Notes: generated by a model not told the origin, from the sequence alone. Numbered from the stretch's first letter, positions 13,195-26,007 are shown. The stretch: DNA of 64,000 bases from Chrysemys picta bellii (GCF_011386835.1 NC_088797.1:91708264-91772263), one strand, 5' to 3'. Numbers and translations are program-made.

Positions 13195-13802
13195 TTATAA
13201 ACTATTCCAGCCATGCTGTATGAAATAACAAGAGAAATGCATTAATAATTGAATTGTTCTTTACCTTCTTTGATTGTTTATTTACAGTAATTCAGAAATG
13301 AACACTTCTGTCTCATATTGGAGGCCTTTAAACAATCCCATTGCCACTGGCTCAATTAGCAATTTGGCTCATTTTAAAGGGGATGACAATGTTATAGGAT
13401 TTTAGGTGGGCTCTGAGGCCATCAGATTGGAAAAGGGATAAATTAAGATTGACCAATATGTACCCATCAAGGAAATACGCATATTTTTATTATTATTTAA
13501 AACAGCAATTTATTTGTTATATCCAAGTAATTTGCTATATAGCTAGCCAACAGATAGCAATTTTGCTAATTAATTATAAACACAGATGCATGACAAACTG
13601 ATATTCATTCTTAGATTGCTTTGGAAAGTGGAAAGCTATTCAGAATTAAAGGACTATCCTCTCTCTGGGACAAATCATTCCCTTGTAATCTTGTAGATAA
13701 AAACAAAACAAAAACCAAGTTTGTTTTGTATTTGTTGATGGCTTGACCCTTTTCTATAACAGGACAGACCATCACAGAGTAATGTTAAGTACAACGTGAA
13801 GG
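13195..13802. other. intronic sequence, nothing recognised
   Basis: No supported gene or repeat. Confidence 0.4.
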
Positions 13803-13807
13803 GGAGT

Positions 13808-14632
13808 TGTCATAACTATAAAGGGAAGGGTAACAGCTCTCCTGTGTACAGTACTATAAAATCCCTCCTGGCCAAAGACTCCAAAATCCTTTTACCTGTA
13901 AAGGGTTAAGAAGCTCAGTAACCTGGCTGACACCTGACCCAAAGGACCAATAAGGGGACAAGATACTTTCAAATCTTGGGGGGGGGGGAGGCTTTTGTTT
14001 GTGCTCTTTGTTTGGGAAGTTGTTCACTCTTGGGACTGAGAGGGACCAGACATCAATCCAGATTCTCCAAATCTTTCTGAACAAGTCTCTCATATTTCAA
14101 ACTTGTAAGTAAACAGCCAGGCAAGGCGTGTTAGTTTATCTTTGTTTTCTCAACTTGTAAATGTACCTTTTGCTAGAGTGTTTATCTCTGTTTGCTGTAA
14201 CTTTGAACCTAAGGCTAGAGGGGGGATCCTCTGACTGAGCTCTTTAAGTTTGATTACCCTGTAAAGTTATTTTCCATCCTGATTTTACAGAGATGATTTT
14301 TACCTTTTTCTTTAATTAAAAGCCTTCTTTTTAAGAACCTGATTGATTTTTCCTTGTTTTTAGATCCAAGGGGGTTGGATCTTGATCCACCAGGAGTTGG
14401 TGGGAGGAAGGAGGGGGGATGGTTAATTTCTCCTTGTTTTAAGATCCAAGGGGTTTGGATCTGTATTCACCAGGGAATTGGTGAAGAGTCTCTCAAGGCT
14501 ACCCAGGGAAGGGAATTAGCTTTGGGAGTGGTGGCAGCGGACCAGATCTAATCTGGTAGTTAAGCTTAGAAGTTTTCATGCAGGCCCCCACATTTGTACC
14601 CTAAAGTTCAGAGTGGGGAAGCAGCCTTGACA
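13808..14632 (+). mobile_element. solo LTR of an endogenous retrovirus, 825 bp
   Basis: The element starts TGTCATAAC and ends GCCTTGACA, giving TGTCA...TGACA inverted ends. It is flanked by perfect 5-bp target duplications GGAGT at 13803-13807 and 14633-14637. A TATA-like ACTATAAAATCC lies near 13851 and an AATTAAAA near 14313, suggesting plus orientation. The 3' part carries two direct copies (from about 14347 and 14430) of a block built on TAGATCCAAGGGGGTTGGAT. No internal viral genes or second LTR are present, as expected after LTR-LTR recombination. Confidence 0.85.
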
Positions 14633-14637
14633 GGAGT

Positions 14638-15778
14638 CTTAAAGTTTCAACAGATTTATAGCAGAATTGCTAGATAGTAGATGTTCTAACTTAACAAAAA
14701 CAGTGATTTTGCATTAGCAGCATTTTAATGGGATGCCTCTTTCAGCAATGTCAAAACAGAAGGCTTTGATAAGCTGTTGATTGTCAGCTAGTGCAGGTTT
14801 AAGGCTTCATAAAAAGCTTTGTCCGGGATTCTATTTTTCTATCCTTTCTTTTTTTGATAAATTGCCTGTCCACCATGTGCAACCTCCTGATAAGTATGTG
14901 TTTAATAAATGTCACTGAAAACAAGTGAAGCATAAAAAGGTTAAAATTATAAAGATGTGAGTTTATAGGTAATTAATTTTTATATATCTGGGGGCTGCAC
15001 CAAGAATGGCAGGGCTAATTAAAAGAAATTGCCACTTGTTTTAATATAGAAATATGTGAGACTGGGGGAGGATCTTTGCATTGTTTCTCACCAGATGGGC
15101 AAGCAGTTATGTTACTTGAAATGTTAATTAGGTGTGGAAGTGACTATTGTATATCAAAGTTTCACCTGTGGTTAGGATTTAGGTCAGACTGAGTGTGAAT
15201 TAATATGGTCATGCTGCTCATCAGAGCACAATCTAATCAGGGCTTTTAACTTTTTTAAAATAATGAAGATTAAATAACTTGTGCTTCAGTTACCTTTCAG
15301 AAACATACTAATCATTTCACTTCCGAGAGCCAGAACATACTCAGGCCTGAAGAACAAGTGAATAAATTTTGAGAGCGGCTTTACTGACATCAGGGTTTGA
15401 AACCATACTTGGAATTGTTTTCAGACGTGACTAAAACCAAACAAGATCGTTGCACATTTTGTATGTACATTTCACACACTGTTTTCACCTATTCAGTATT
15501 AGTGGTAGGGTCCTGCTTAGGGGACAGTGTCTGTTGTTGTCCTTAAATGGTTGTCAGGCATGTTTGTTGCACATGGGAAAGAGCTGTTTGTTGTACAAAA
15601 GCCAGAACGTGGTGATATTAAAAACCTATCGCAAAGTTAGCCCATCATCTCAGTAAAATTTCCTATCTATATTGCTTTCCTGTTAATTTTTTTATTTACA
15701 AACTATTTTATAAGGACTTAAAATGGTAACTGTATCATACCACTAAAAGTTAATTGCTTGATTGTAACACATTTTATT

Positions 15779-15812
<34 letters not shown>

Positions 15813-16203
15813 TAGAGCTAATTGGTGGAATAAACTGTCTACAATTTATTTTGACAGAAATGTTTTTTTCTACCAAGTGTCTGCTTTCCACAGAAATTTT
15901 TGACTTTTAGATGAAAAACCAAACACCTGAAAACCAAAATTGAAAATCTATGGAGAAAATCAGGGGGTTTTTTGCTTTTGATTTTCAGGAAGAACACCCC
16001 GGAATCCATAATATATAAGAACTTTACTTTCAGAAATAAGAAACTTCACTTCCATTATAAAAGGCTTAAACTTTGGTTTGACAGGTCAGCCAAAGAAATA
16101 GTGCAGTCTGTACAATGTTTGAGAGAGTTTGCTAAATAAGATTCCTGAATGACTTTGATATGTACAATAATAAGGGTGTACATGATTATTATAGTCTATG
16201 TGT
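14638..16203. other. intronic sequence with a dinucleotide repeat
   Basis: No gene or classified element. A (GT)n(AT)n run lies at 15779-15813. Confidence 0.45.
15779..15813. repeat. (GT)n(AT)n microsatellite
   Basis: About eleven GT units followed by six AT units. Confidence 0.9.
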
Positions 16204-18230
16204 GAACATAAGACCATAGGAACGGTCATACTGGGTCAGACCAATAGAGGCTAGGGATACCATCCCTGCCCATCCTGGCTAATAGCCATTGATGGACCTA
16301 TCCTCCATGAATGTATCTAGTTCTTTTTGGAACGCTATTATAGTCTTGGCCTTCACAACATCCTCTGGCAAAGAGTTCCACAGGTTAACTGTGCTTTGTG
16401 TGAAGAAATACTTCCTTGTGTTTGTTTTAAACATGCTGCTTATTAATTTAATTTGGTGACCCCTAGTTCTTGTGTTATGAGGAGGAGTAAATAATACTTC
16501 CTTATGTACTTTTCCCACACCAATCATGATTTCGTATACCTCAATCATATTCTCACTTAGCCGTCTCCTTTCCAAGATGAAAAGTCCCAGTCTTATTAAT
16601 CTTTCTTCATATGGAAGCTGTTCTATACCCCTAATCATTTTTGTTGCTCTTTCTGAACTTTTTCCAATTCCAATATATCTTTTCTGAGATGGAGCGACCA
16701 AATCTGCATGCAGTATTCAGATGTGGGCGTATCATGGATTTATATAGAGGCAGTATGATATTTTTGGTCTTATTATCTATCCCTTTCTTAATAATGCCCA
16801 ACATTCTGTTCGCTGTTTTGACTGCCACTGTGCATTGAGTGGATGTTTTCAGAGAAGTATCCACAATGATTCCAAGATCTTTCTTGAGTGGTAACAGCTA
16901 ATTTAGATCCCCTCATTTTATATGTATATTTGGATTATGTTTTCCTGTGTGCATTACTTTGCAATTATCAACATTGAATTTCATCTGCCATTTTGTTGCC
17001 CAGTCACCTAGTTTTGAGAGATCCTTTTGTAGCTCCCCACAATCTGCCTGGGACTTAACTATCATGAGTAGTTTTATATCATCTGCACATTTTGCCACCT
17101 CACTGTTTACCCCTTTTTCCAGATCATTTATGAATATGTTAAATCAGACTGGTCCCAGTACAGACCCCTGGGGGAAACCACTATTTACCTCTCTCCATTC
17201 TGAGAACTGACAATTTATTCCTTCCCTTGGTTTCCTATCTTTTAACCAGTTACCAATCCATGAAAGGATCTTCTGTCTTATCCCATGACAGCTTACTTTG
17301 CTTAAGAGTCTTTGGTGAGGGACCTTGTCAAAGGCTTTCTGAAAATTGAAGTACACTATATTCACTGGATCCCCCTTATCTGCATGCTTGTTGACCCCCT
17401 CAAAGAATTATAGTAGATTGATGAGGCATGATTTCCCTTTACAAAAACCATGTTGATTTTTCCCCCAGCAAATTATGTTCATCTATGTGTCTGACAATTT
17501 TGTTCTTTACTATAGTTTCAACTAGTTTGCATGGTACTGAAGTCAGGCTTACCGGCCTGTAATTGCCGGGATCACCTCTGGAGCCCTTTTTAAAAATTGG
17601 CATCACATTAGCTATCCTCCAGTCTTTTGGTACAGAGGCCAATTTAAATGATTGGTTACAGACGACAGTTATTAATTCTGCAATTTAACATTTGAGTTTG
17701 TTCAGAACTCTTGGGTGAATACTATCTGGTCCTGATGACTTATTACTGTTTAGTTTATCAGTTTGTTCCAAAACCTCCTCTAATGACACCTCAACCTGGG
17801 ACAGTTCCTCAGATTTGTCACTGAAAAAGAATCGCTCATGTTTGGGAATCTCTCTCACATCCTCAGCCACGAAGACAAAGAATTCATTTAGTTTCTCCAC
17901 AATGGCCTTATCGTCCTTGAGTGCTCCTTTAGCATATCAAACATCCAGTGGACCTACTGGTTATTTAGCAGACTTCCTGTTTCTGATGTACTTAAACATT
18001 GTTTTGCTATTACTTTTTGAGTCTTTGGATAGCTGCTCTTCAAATTCATTTTTGGCCTTCCTAATTATATTTTTACATTTCATTTGCCACAGTTTATGCT
18101 CCTTTCTATTTTCCTCACTAGGATTTACCTTCCACTTTTTAAAGGATGCCTTTTTGCCACTCACTGCTTCTTTTATTTTGTTGTTTAGCCATGTGGCACT
18201 TTTTTGGTTCTCTTACTATGTTTTTTAATT
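16204..18230 (-). mobile_element. CR1-superfamily LINE, decayed, antisense
   Basis: Read on the minus strand, successive broken frames give the order of a CR1-type ORF2. First comes a Lys-rich linker (18164-17961), then NKSSGPDSIHPRVLN (17900-17685), then the RT fingers WRIANVMPIFKKGSRGDPGN (17642-17439). KAFDKVPHQRLLSK and [10 protein letters not shown] follow (17365-17144), then a degenerate catalytic site CADDIKLL (17098) and the C-terminus LWNSLPEDVVKAK (16701-16279). The 3' end on the plus strand starts GAACATAAGACCATAGGAA. It lacks the endonuclease part and is interrupted by many stops. Confidence 0.85.
16279..18164 (-). pseudogene. CR1 ORF2 reverse transcriptase remnant
   Basis: The RT-coding part of the antisense LINE. 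The expected catalytic (F/Y)ADD appears as CADD, and the frame changes at least six times across 1.9 kb. It once encoded the enzyme for target-primed reverse transcription and is not translatable now. Confidence 0.8.
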
Positions 18231-18301
18231 TGGGATATATACTTAAATTGAGCAAGTTTAAAAAATGAAGAAGCAAGTTTAAAAAATCCTCTGGATTATA
18301 T

Positions 18302-19075
18302 TATGGAATCATAGTTTCCAAGACCAGAAGCAACCATTTTGATCATGTAGTCAGACTTCCTGTGTAATACAGGCCATCGAACTTCCACAAAATAATTTTT
18401 ATATCAACGTTGGATGATTTTCTAAAAGATATGCTCTAGAAATTATCAGTAACAGAGAATCCATCATGCTCCTGGGTTTATCATTAATTATTCCCACTGT
18501 TAAAAATGTATGTCTTATTTCCAATCTCAATTTGTCTAGCTTCAACTCCCAGTCATTAGATCATGTTATAACTTTCCCTCTTAGACTGAAGAACCCATTA
18601 TTAAATGTTTTGTTCCCCATGTAGGTACTCATAGACTGAAATCAATTCACCCCATAACCTTCTCTCTGTTATGCTAAATAGATTGAGTTCCTTGAGTCGA
18701 TCACTATAAAGCATGTTTTTTCTAACCCTTTAATCACTCTTGTGGCTCTTCTCTGAACTCTCTGCAATTTATCAATGCCCTTCTTGAACTTTGGACTCCA
18801 GAACTAGTATAGTATTCCAGCAGTGGTCACAGCAGTGCGAAATACAGAGGTAAAATAACCCCTCTTCTCCTACGCAAGATCCCCCCATTTATATATCCAA
18901 GGATAGCATTAGCCCTTTTGGGCAGAGCATCACACTGGGAATTCATGTTCAACTGATTATCCACTATGACCCCCAAATCTTTTTCAGAGTCATTGTTTTC
19001 CAGGATAGAGTCCCCCATCCTGTAAGTGTAGCCTGCATTTTTTGTTCTAGATGTATATATTTTAAAGTTTCTCCT
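18302..19075 (-). mobile_element. second CR1 LINE fragment, antisense
   Basis: A separate CR1 copy adjoins the previous one. A minus-strand frame at 19018-18827 reads MGDSILENNDSEKDLGVIVD and continues into a region like the post-RT part of CR1 ORF2 (SQCDALPKRANAILGYI). The 3' UTR extends down to about 18302 and resembles the antisense fragment at 53162-53420. Frameshifts and stops mark it as old. Confidence 0.75.
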
Positions 19076-19107
19076 GTAGTCTCTTCATACCGTTTGATCC
19101 TAATTGC

Positions 19108-19361
19108 CAGGGCCAGCTCCAGGCACCAGCCGACCAAGCAGGTGCTTGGGGCGGCACCTGGAGGGGGGCGGTGCTCCGGCTGGTTGGGGAGAGCGGAGCC
19201 GTGGCCGGGCTCGCCGCCCTCCCCCCGGCGCTCTGGCCGGACGGGGAGAGCGGGGCCCCGGCCAGACTCACTGCCCCTCCCCTGCCGCACTCCCCGCCGG
19301 GGGCCGGGGGCAGTGGGAGGCTTTTTTGCCTGGGGCGACAAAAAAGCCAGAGCCGGCCCTG
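19108..19361. mobile_element. non-autonomous hAT transposon, 254 bp
   Basis: The left end reads CAGGGCCAGCTCCAGGCACC and the right end GAGCCGGCCCTG, so the terminal inverted repeat is 12 bp with one mismatch. It is bounded by a perfect 8-bp target duplication CTAATTGC (19100-19107 and 19362-19369), diagnostic of hAT. The interior is very GC-rich, which creates meaningless ORFs of 60-135 codons on both strands. The copy at 44316-44808 has the same ends. Confidence 0.9.
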
Positions 19362-19369
19362 CTAATTGC

Positions 19370-22072
19370 AAGTGTCTTGATGTTTCATGCTATCATAGGC
19401 TTTTGTCAGCTTTATTTTTTTCAATGTGTGTTTGAAAGATAAATCACTGGGAGAACCCCTTCATCTCCACCACCAACCCAGCAAGAATGCTTAGAGCCAT
19501 TTTGTACCAGAGATTTGGAAAGAGGGCGCAGTGAGCCTCCCTCTCCCTTCGACCACTGCACAAGGGCCAAGCACAATCAGAATGCTATAAGAGCTGTGAT
19601 CCCTCATTGTACACTCAGGATGCAAGACACCCCAAGAGGTGAGGTGAGCCATATCCCTGTTCCCCCTTTACTCAAGCAATGGAACTACTCAGACACACAG
19701 AGCACATGCACGGTACTGGCTGAGTGCTGCCTGCCCTCCCCCTCCCCCCCAACACACACACACACACACACTTCCAGGAGCGATAATCCCTGAGGTCGTG
19801 CTACCTCTTCACAATCCCCAATACAGAGCAGTGCCTGGAAGGTACAATTGATTGCTTGTGTGTTTTGATTGGTTTCTTGGATATATACCGTGACATAAAG
19901 GCTAATCGCACATTATGTGCTTCTATTTTCTGTTTCATAAAACAGACAAATAAAAAGTGGTGTGTTTGAGAGATGGAGAAGTGGAAATGAATGTATTCAT
20001 TTATTTGATCCTTAAATGTCATTTAGAACCGTTTAAAGATTTTTAAATGACATTTAGACAAAATAGTTTCACAGTGATGCCTTATCAGTCAATTTTACTT
20101 CAGAAACATTTCTCATCTTTGTCATAGTGCCACTTCTCATAGAGATAATTATAATTTCAATTGCCAGGCTATCCTATTAGACCAGAAACTGTCTGTTTGT
20201 TATGGGTTGCGAAAGGATACCTTCTAGCCTTCATGTTGTTGTCACAGTATGGAGAGCTCAGAATGTTATATCCGTTGTTCAATTAATCGAATACTAATCC
20301 ATCCAATTCAGGCTTTGCCAACATTCGGCGGAATGCATGCATCCATACGTAACTGTCCATGCATTTGCAGACATTCCCCTCCCCACCTTTAGGGCTATAA
20401 ATGCTGATTCTGTAAAACTAGAAAATGCACCATAAATGGTGCTGTTGGTTTGCTGTACTACTAGATGGAGGTCTCTTTTATCATGGAAATAAGAACAGAG
20501 CTATCTGGAATCAAGTGTGATAATCACATTGTGCCCTGGGCACCTGCTGGAATAAAGCATTTTAGACCTATATATCTATGCCTCATAGAACAAACTTACA
20601 TAGAGTTCTTGCCTGAAATTGTTCTTTGTTCTTGTCTTGTTTAATGGGGCTCTCCATGTCAATTACTATTAAAGTTCTTCCCATTCCATTTGAAGAGACA
20701 AATATCATACAAATGTAGATGGACTTTGTACTGGAAAAGTACACAGATTTGATAGAAGTAGCATACTATTAGGACAGAATTTCATAGCACTGCAAGAAAT
20801 AAATATTATTGAACAGTTCAAGACATAGAGATCCACTCTGCCATATATAGAAACATAACATGTCAACACAAATGTTCTTATAAAATTTTCAGGTGAAGCC
20901 ACTGTGTGTTAAATCATTCATTTTCATATGTTCTCTTGTAGTTCTGCATATGGATGTGGCTGCACATTTTGGGCCATTTTGTTGAGGTCATTTGAAAATT
21001 AAGTACAAAGAGTCTTTAATACTGCTGGTCAAAGGTATAATTTTCCCTATTATGGTTAACCTGAAATTGCTAAAGCAATTTAACAAAGCAGTCATTTCTA
21101 TATGTGTACATTGAGGAAAATATGATATGATGATAAGTAGTTTGTAATTAGAGCTGGACAAAAACAAATCATGTCTGAAATTCTTTCTTTGACAGGATAA
21201 CAAGATGAATGAATAAAAAAACCTAGAAGTAGACATATTATAGCTTGACTTAAGTAGGCTCTTATTTACTTATGAGAATATCATGTGAAACAGTAACAAT
21301 AGAAATGTAGACTAGATATAATTACAATAAAATAGATACATGACTGGCTAAAATAATAATGGAACGATTGATGTTTCATTATCAAGGGTAGAATAATGTT
21401 GTTTCTGACTGGTGTGTGTTTATCCAAAATGATCAAGTATTTTTATTGTCTTGGAGGAGATGGTTGTGCTAAGCATATTAATTGAACTAGCTGATCATAT
21501 ACCAAACTGCAAGAAATCTCAATTTCTTTGGAAAGAAGATTTAACTGCAGTAAAATGTTAACAGATTAGATAAATGGGTAGGCATCTATACGTTACAACA
21601 AATTATAAATGATTCATGTAGGCAGGAATAATTGAAAGTGCACACATGAAATACAGGAACATTGGAGAGACAGCGGTAGAGAAAGGAATGGGGAATTACA
21701 GTGGGTGATAAAGACAATGGGTCAAATTCATGTTTGTATTCCTTACACATTGCTTTAACATGGCAACCAGGTAACCTGAAGTGACTAGTGTAAATTGGCC
21801 CTATATTTATTGGTAATTATTAAAGTTTAACAGATATCTGATGTTTGGGGGTTAACTCCTGACAATCACCTGTTTATTATTTCCATTGTGCTGTTCTGCA
21901 TTGTTGATAATGCACTTCAATCCCTTTTCACTTTGTTGTTTGATATTTTAGTTAATCCCTTAGTGTTACTGATGGACATGAATTATTTCTGTATATCTCA
22001 AATATCATACAAAACAAAACAAAAACCACCTACATTAAAAGAACATTATTAACATTGCAAAGTCACACATTC
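19370..22072. other. intronic sequence, nothing classified
   Basis: About 2.7 kb without a supported gene. A short (CA)n run lies at 19752-19770. No coding signatures in the ORFs at 19515-19793, 19801-20022 and 20705-21236. Confidence 0.45.
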
Positions 22073-22073
22073 A

Positions 22074-22199
22074 GGGTATGTCTACACTATGAGAGTAGTT
22101 CGATTTTACTTAAATCGAATTAGTGGAACCGATATTAGAAAGTTGAACGTGTGTATCCACACTAAGAACAGTAATTCGACTTTGTAAATCCACACTCAT
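22074..22199. mobile_element. Harbinger-like MITE, truncated
   Basis: The segment starts GGGTATGTCTACACTATGAG, closely like the left end of the full Harbinger at 47572, followed by short AATCGAATT/AATTCGAC motifs. The right terminus is missing; sequence resembling another repeat begins near 22205. Probably a truncated non-autonomous relative mobilised by Harbinger transposase. Confidence 0.65.
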
Positions 22200-22204
22200 T
22201 GCTA

Positions 22205-22468
22205 TAATATCCAAGTGCTTCACAAACATTAACTAATTTTCAGAACACCCAAGGAATGTAAGAGTGTGGTATTATCCTGAGCTGAGTCACAGAGTGGTTA
22301 AGGTTAAAAAAAAAAAAACTGCCCTAATTTTGGGTGTCTGATTTGAAACACCTTGGACCTGACTTTTCAGAATACTTAGCATTATATAGCACTTCCTATC
22401 TTCAAAGCACAACTCTTATTTAATTCAGTTGCAGCTGTGAGCACTCATCCCTTCTGCAAATCAGACTA
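22205..22468. repeat. old SINE-like repeat, split by a MITE
   Basis: Contains AAGTGCTTCACAAACATTAA and GAGTCACAGAGTGGTTAAGG, phrases typical of old amniote SINE/MIR-style repeats, followed by a poly(A) run near 22306. The sequence after the MITE (from 22758) appears to continue it. Family not certain. Confidence 0.4.
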
Positions 22469-22757
22469 AGGGTATGTCTCCACTGCAATTAGTCACCTGT
22501 GATTGGCCCATGCCAACTGACTTGGGCTAATAGGGCTCAGGCTAAGTGGCTGTTTAACTGTGGGGTAGATGTTTGGGCTCAGGCTGCAGCCTGAGCTTTG
22601 GGACCTTCCCACTTCACAGGGTCCTAGATCCTGGGCTCCAGCCCAAGCCTGAACATGTACACTGCAATTAAAAAGCCCCTTAGCCTGAGCCCCATGAGCT
22701 CGAGTCAGCTGGCACGGACCACCCATATGTGTGTAATTACAAGTATAGACATACCCT
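22469..22757. mobile_element. Harbinger-like MITE, complete, 289 bp
   Basis: The left end reads AGGGTATGTCTCCACTGCAA. The right end, reverse-complemented, reads AGGGTATGTCTATACTTGTA, so both termini share AGGGTATGTCT. Target duplication is TAA on the left and TCA on the right, consistent with a mutated Harbinger TWA site. The interior is rich in GGGCTCAGGCT-type repeats and has no transposase. It needs an enzyme in trans, for which the element at 33361-38903 is a candidate source. Confidence 0.75.
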
Positions 22758-23469
22758 CAGAGTCTGAAATCACACACCCCTAAAATAAGGAAAACACAAT
22801 TAGTGACCACATGTGAAAAGTTTGGTTTAAGTGATTTGCCCAACATTACATAAGAACTCTGTGGCTGAAGCAAGAGCCTTACCCACAAGCCTGTGCTTCT
22901 TTTCCTACAATCCCATGTGTCACTGATTACACACAATACAACTTCCTCAACAAATGAGGCAGGGGTCCTACAGACAATAGCCTCCTTGACACAACCCTAA
23001 TTCATCCCCAGAACATGTCCAGCTTGTGCACTGAATGAGGCAGGGGTACTGTGGAAAAATAGTATGTAATGAAATTTTTGAATGTTCCGCTTTGCAACCT
23101 GAATAATGTTCATTTAACATGTTTTTGAATGTAATTTCCGAAGTATTTAAAAAAAGAAAAATGAAAAACAGAAATTCCATCTGGTGATATCATATTGACA
23201 CCCACATGGCTCATCTGTAGGGTAGGGACCTTTAAATTCTCCCCACAGACCTCTGCCACTTGAGATAACATAGTAATTAATACAGGATGACAACCTACTA
23301 CTGCTATATGGCCCACCAGTAGAAGGGGAAGAGATACACACCTTACAAGTTGGTTTCACAGATATTTTCTGACAGCAAGAGAATGGATAGATTTGGGACA
23401 ACTGGGTTCCATTTCAGGCTCTAGGACTGTGCTGTAGAGGGTACAGACTCTTCTGCCCATTCAGTCCCT
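22758..23469. other. intronic sequence, nothing recognised
   Basis: No supported gene. The antisense ORFs at 22968-23401 have no recognisable domains. Confidence 0.4.
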
Positions 23470-24345
23470 TAAGCTTGACCTCTTCTTTCCCATCCCTTCA
23501 AACCTGCCCCAGTTCTGTTTGTTCTCTTCTGTGGATCCTTGTGTCAGTCCCATTCTCCTTGCCTGGCCAGACCCAGTATCTACTCCTCAGGCTTCTCCTC
23601 CCAGGCTGTCTCTCTTTGCCCAGCTACTACAAATCTCCTCCTCTGCCAAGTACTAGCCATGCCTTCTCTCCACACCCTGGTTCCAGTCACCTTACCCAGC
23701 CAGGCCCATTTCCTCACTCCTGCCATCTCATCTACCCCGTGCTTCCTCGCCCCCCGCTCCCACTGGCTCCCAATTCTAGTCTCCCTTGCTGAGCTCCTTG
23801 TGCAATCTGTCTCCCGCCACACCAAATTCCTTCCCTAGCTCCTTGCTCCAATCTCCCCTCTTCCTGACCCTGTTTCTTTGTCCATTCAGGCCCACTTCTC
23901 TCCCCATATCGCAGCTTTCTTGTCAGATCTGCCTCCCCTGCCTCCGTGCCTGTTCCCCTCTACAAACACACTGGTTGCTAATCCCAGTCTACTTGATCAG
24001 ATAGTTCCAGTCTTACCCCCCTCCCTCCCAGCTCTTTGGCTATCAGCCAGGATGGGCAGGGATGGTGTCCCTAGCCTCTGTTTGCCACGACAGGATACTG
24101 GGCTAGATGGTCCTTTGGTCTGATCCAGTATGGCCGTTCTTATGTATTTATCTACTTAATGCCCCACTAGCCGTCTTGCTCCTAATCCATCCTGTTTCCC
24201 TCATTGGCTCCCAATCCCAGTCTCCTTGTTCAACCAGTTCCCGATTCCCCTCCCTGCCTTCCAACTCTCAGTCCCAGATTCCTTGTCTCAGTCTACTTCT
24301 CTCCCTCAGCCCAGTCCAGCTTCTGCCTCTTCGGCACTCAAATTA
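23470..24345. repeat. pyrimidine-rich degenerate tandem array
   Basis: A strongly C+T-rich plus strand with diverged repeats of phrases such as TGGCTCCCAATCCCAGTCTC at intervals of several tens of bases. ORFs of 70-105 codons on both strands are products of the biased composition. A CR1 3' end at 24041-24147 is inserted in the array. Confidence 0.55.
24041..24147 (+). mobile_element. CR1 LINE 3'-end fragment
   Basis: The segment contains GGATGGGCAGGGATGGTGTC and ends ATCCAGTATGGCCGTTCTTA. This is the sense version of the CR1 3' terminus that appears antisense at 16204, so it is a very short 5'-truncated insertion into the pyrimidine-rich array. Confidence 0.8.
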
Positions 24346-25184
24346 GATGGCTTCCTCTTCCACACACTTAGGTTCCAGCAGGGGGGTCACTGAGAGCACA
24401 AGAGAGAGACTCTCTGTTCTCACTTCCAGTGTCTGGTCTCAGATTGGCCCAGAGAAGTTGGGACCAGCAATTATGTGGAAAGTTCAACTTTGCCCTGTAG
24501 CCCTGAACTGGAGAGAGCAAGCTCATTCACTGTGTGGGCAGCATTAGGAGCTCTGAGAGGCTCATGCATGCTCAATGAGGATGGACTCTTCAGACATTTA
24601 GTTGCTAAAATCCCTACTAAGCATGTGTGAACTGATTTTTCAAAGGCTTATAACTTGGACAGATTTGGACAGACTTTTACCTGGATGGCAAAAAGCACAT
24701 CCCTGACACAAAGGCCACTTAGCTTCCAAATTTCAAGTCCGTGCTCCAACATATAGGGCAACATATGGGGGTGCAAGCACTATTCAAAAAAAAGATCGCC
24801 AAACTTTTTTTTTTTTTGGCAAAACAGTGTAGCTTTTCCTCCTAGCTTCGTTTTTCAGGAACAATTAAATCATTTTGGCTAAAACAAACAAACAAACAAA
24901 AAAGTAATAATTCAGCCTGATGCAGACACTCAATATATAAAATTTAAGATCAAATGGTTAAAGTTTGCAAAATTATAAGCAACTGAAAATATGATCTTAG
25001 TATTAATAAATGACGCTACTAGCCTACCCTATAATATAGCTATTAAATGACAATCATGTTCCTAGCCCATGAAGTTGTACATTCACGTTTCTTAAAGTTG
25101 ATGGGGTTGCATGAGACCTCAGTGCGGAATCTGGGCCACTATCTTCTATTCTTCAAGTGAGTTAAATAATGTTTTAACTGTATG
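24346..25184. other. unclassified, possibly an old repeat
   Basis: No gene seen. A TTTTTTTTTTTTGG tract and an AAAC repeat (24888-24900) are present. It may continue the repeat unit holding the pyrimidine-rich array, but no ends were found. Confidence 0.35.
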
Positions 25185-25278
25185 CAAGAGAGACAAGGTA
25201 GATGAGGTAATATCTTTTATTGGACCAACTTCTGTTAGTGAGAGAGACAAGCTTTTGAGACACACAGATCTGGGAAAG

Positions 25279-26007
25279 GTGTCTACACTTTCCAAGTTTT
25301 GTCAACACCCAGAAGTCGACAAAACAAAAATCGCCAAAGGATGTTCACAGTTGCTTCCTCTATTGACAGATCATGTCCACATTGTGGGCACCCATCATTG
25401 ACAGCATGTGCAATGCACTGTGGGTATATATCCCACAGTGCAGTGTTGTGGGAAGGTGGAGCTGATCGCTGCACATCTTGGGAGGATTCCTTCCAAGTTC
25501 TCCCACATTCTCCTCAGCTGTGAGCTCTCTCTGCTCAGGAATGTAAAAGCAGCATAGCAGGTTCTCCTCTCCCCCTCCCTGCGACAGCAGTCTGCCTGCA
25601 GCTGTGTTCCTAGTGCAGGACAGAACAGGAGCATTCCAGTGATTTGCTCTTTGTTCCCCAAACAGAGCAGCACACTCAGTTGTCAGATACTTCCCACAGA
25701 TTTGAAAGGGGAGGGACACATGCCTACAGGGCAGCAGAGATCAAAACACTGAGCAGATCGATCAGGACAGGCAGTGTGGGATACTGGCGGAAGCCAGTTC
25801 TATTGACAAAACAAACAGCAATGTCTACATTGGTTCTTTGTCGACAATAAAGGGAGGGGAAAAGAAAAAAAGTCTCTTGTAAGGGTGGAAGATTTTTGTC
25901 GCCGAAACCGGGCGTTTTTCCCTACAAAAGTCATTGCAGTGTGTACGCTCTCATTGTTTTGTCGCCAAAGAGCAGTTTTTGGCGACAAAACTTGGTAGTG
26001 TAGACAA
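25279..26007. mobile_element. MITE, about 730 bp, inside the Penelope-like element
   Basis: The left end reads TGTCTACACTTTCCAAGTTT and the right end, reverse-complemented, TGTCTACACTACCAAGTTTT, an inverted repeat of about 26 bp. Penelope sequence ends just before and resumes just after it. The target duplication is unclear. TGTCTACAC is shared with the Harbinger termini here, but superfamily membership is unproven. The short ORFs inside (25111-25850) are not convincing. Confidence 0.7.

Noticed and set aside
19094..19442. ORFs of 112-135 codons on both strands
   Set aside because: They span the hAT element and its flanks, so they cannot predate its insertion, and the composition explains them.
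23475..24123. Pro/Ser/Leu-rich plus-strand ORFs
   Set aside because: The plus strand is pyrimidine-rich repeat; open frames are expected by composition.
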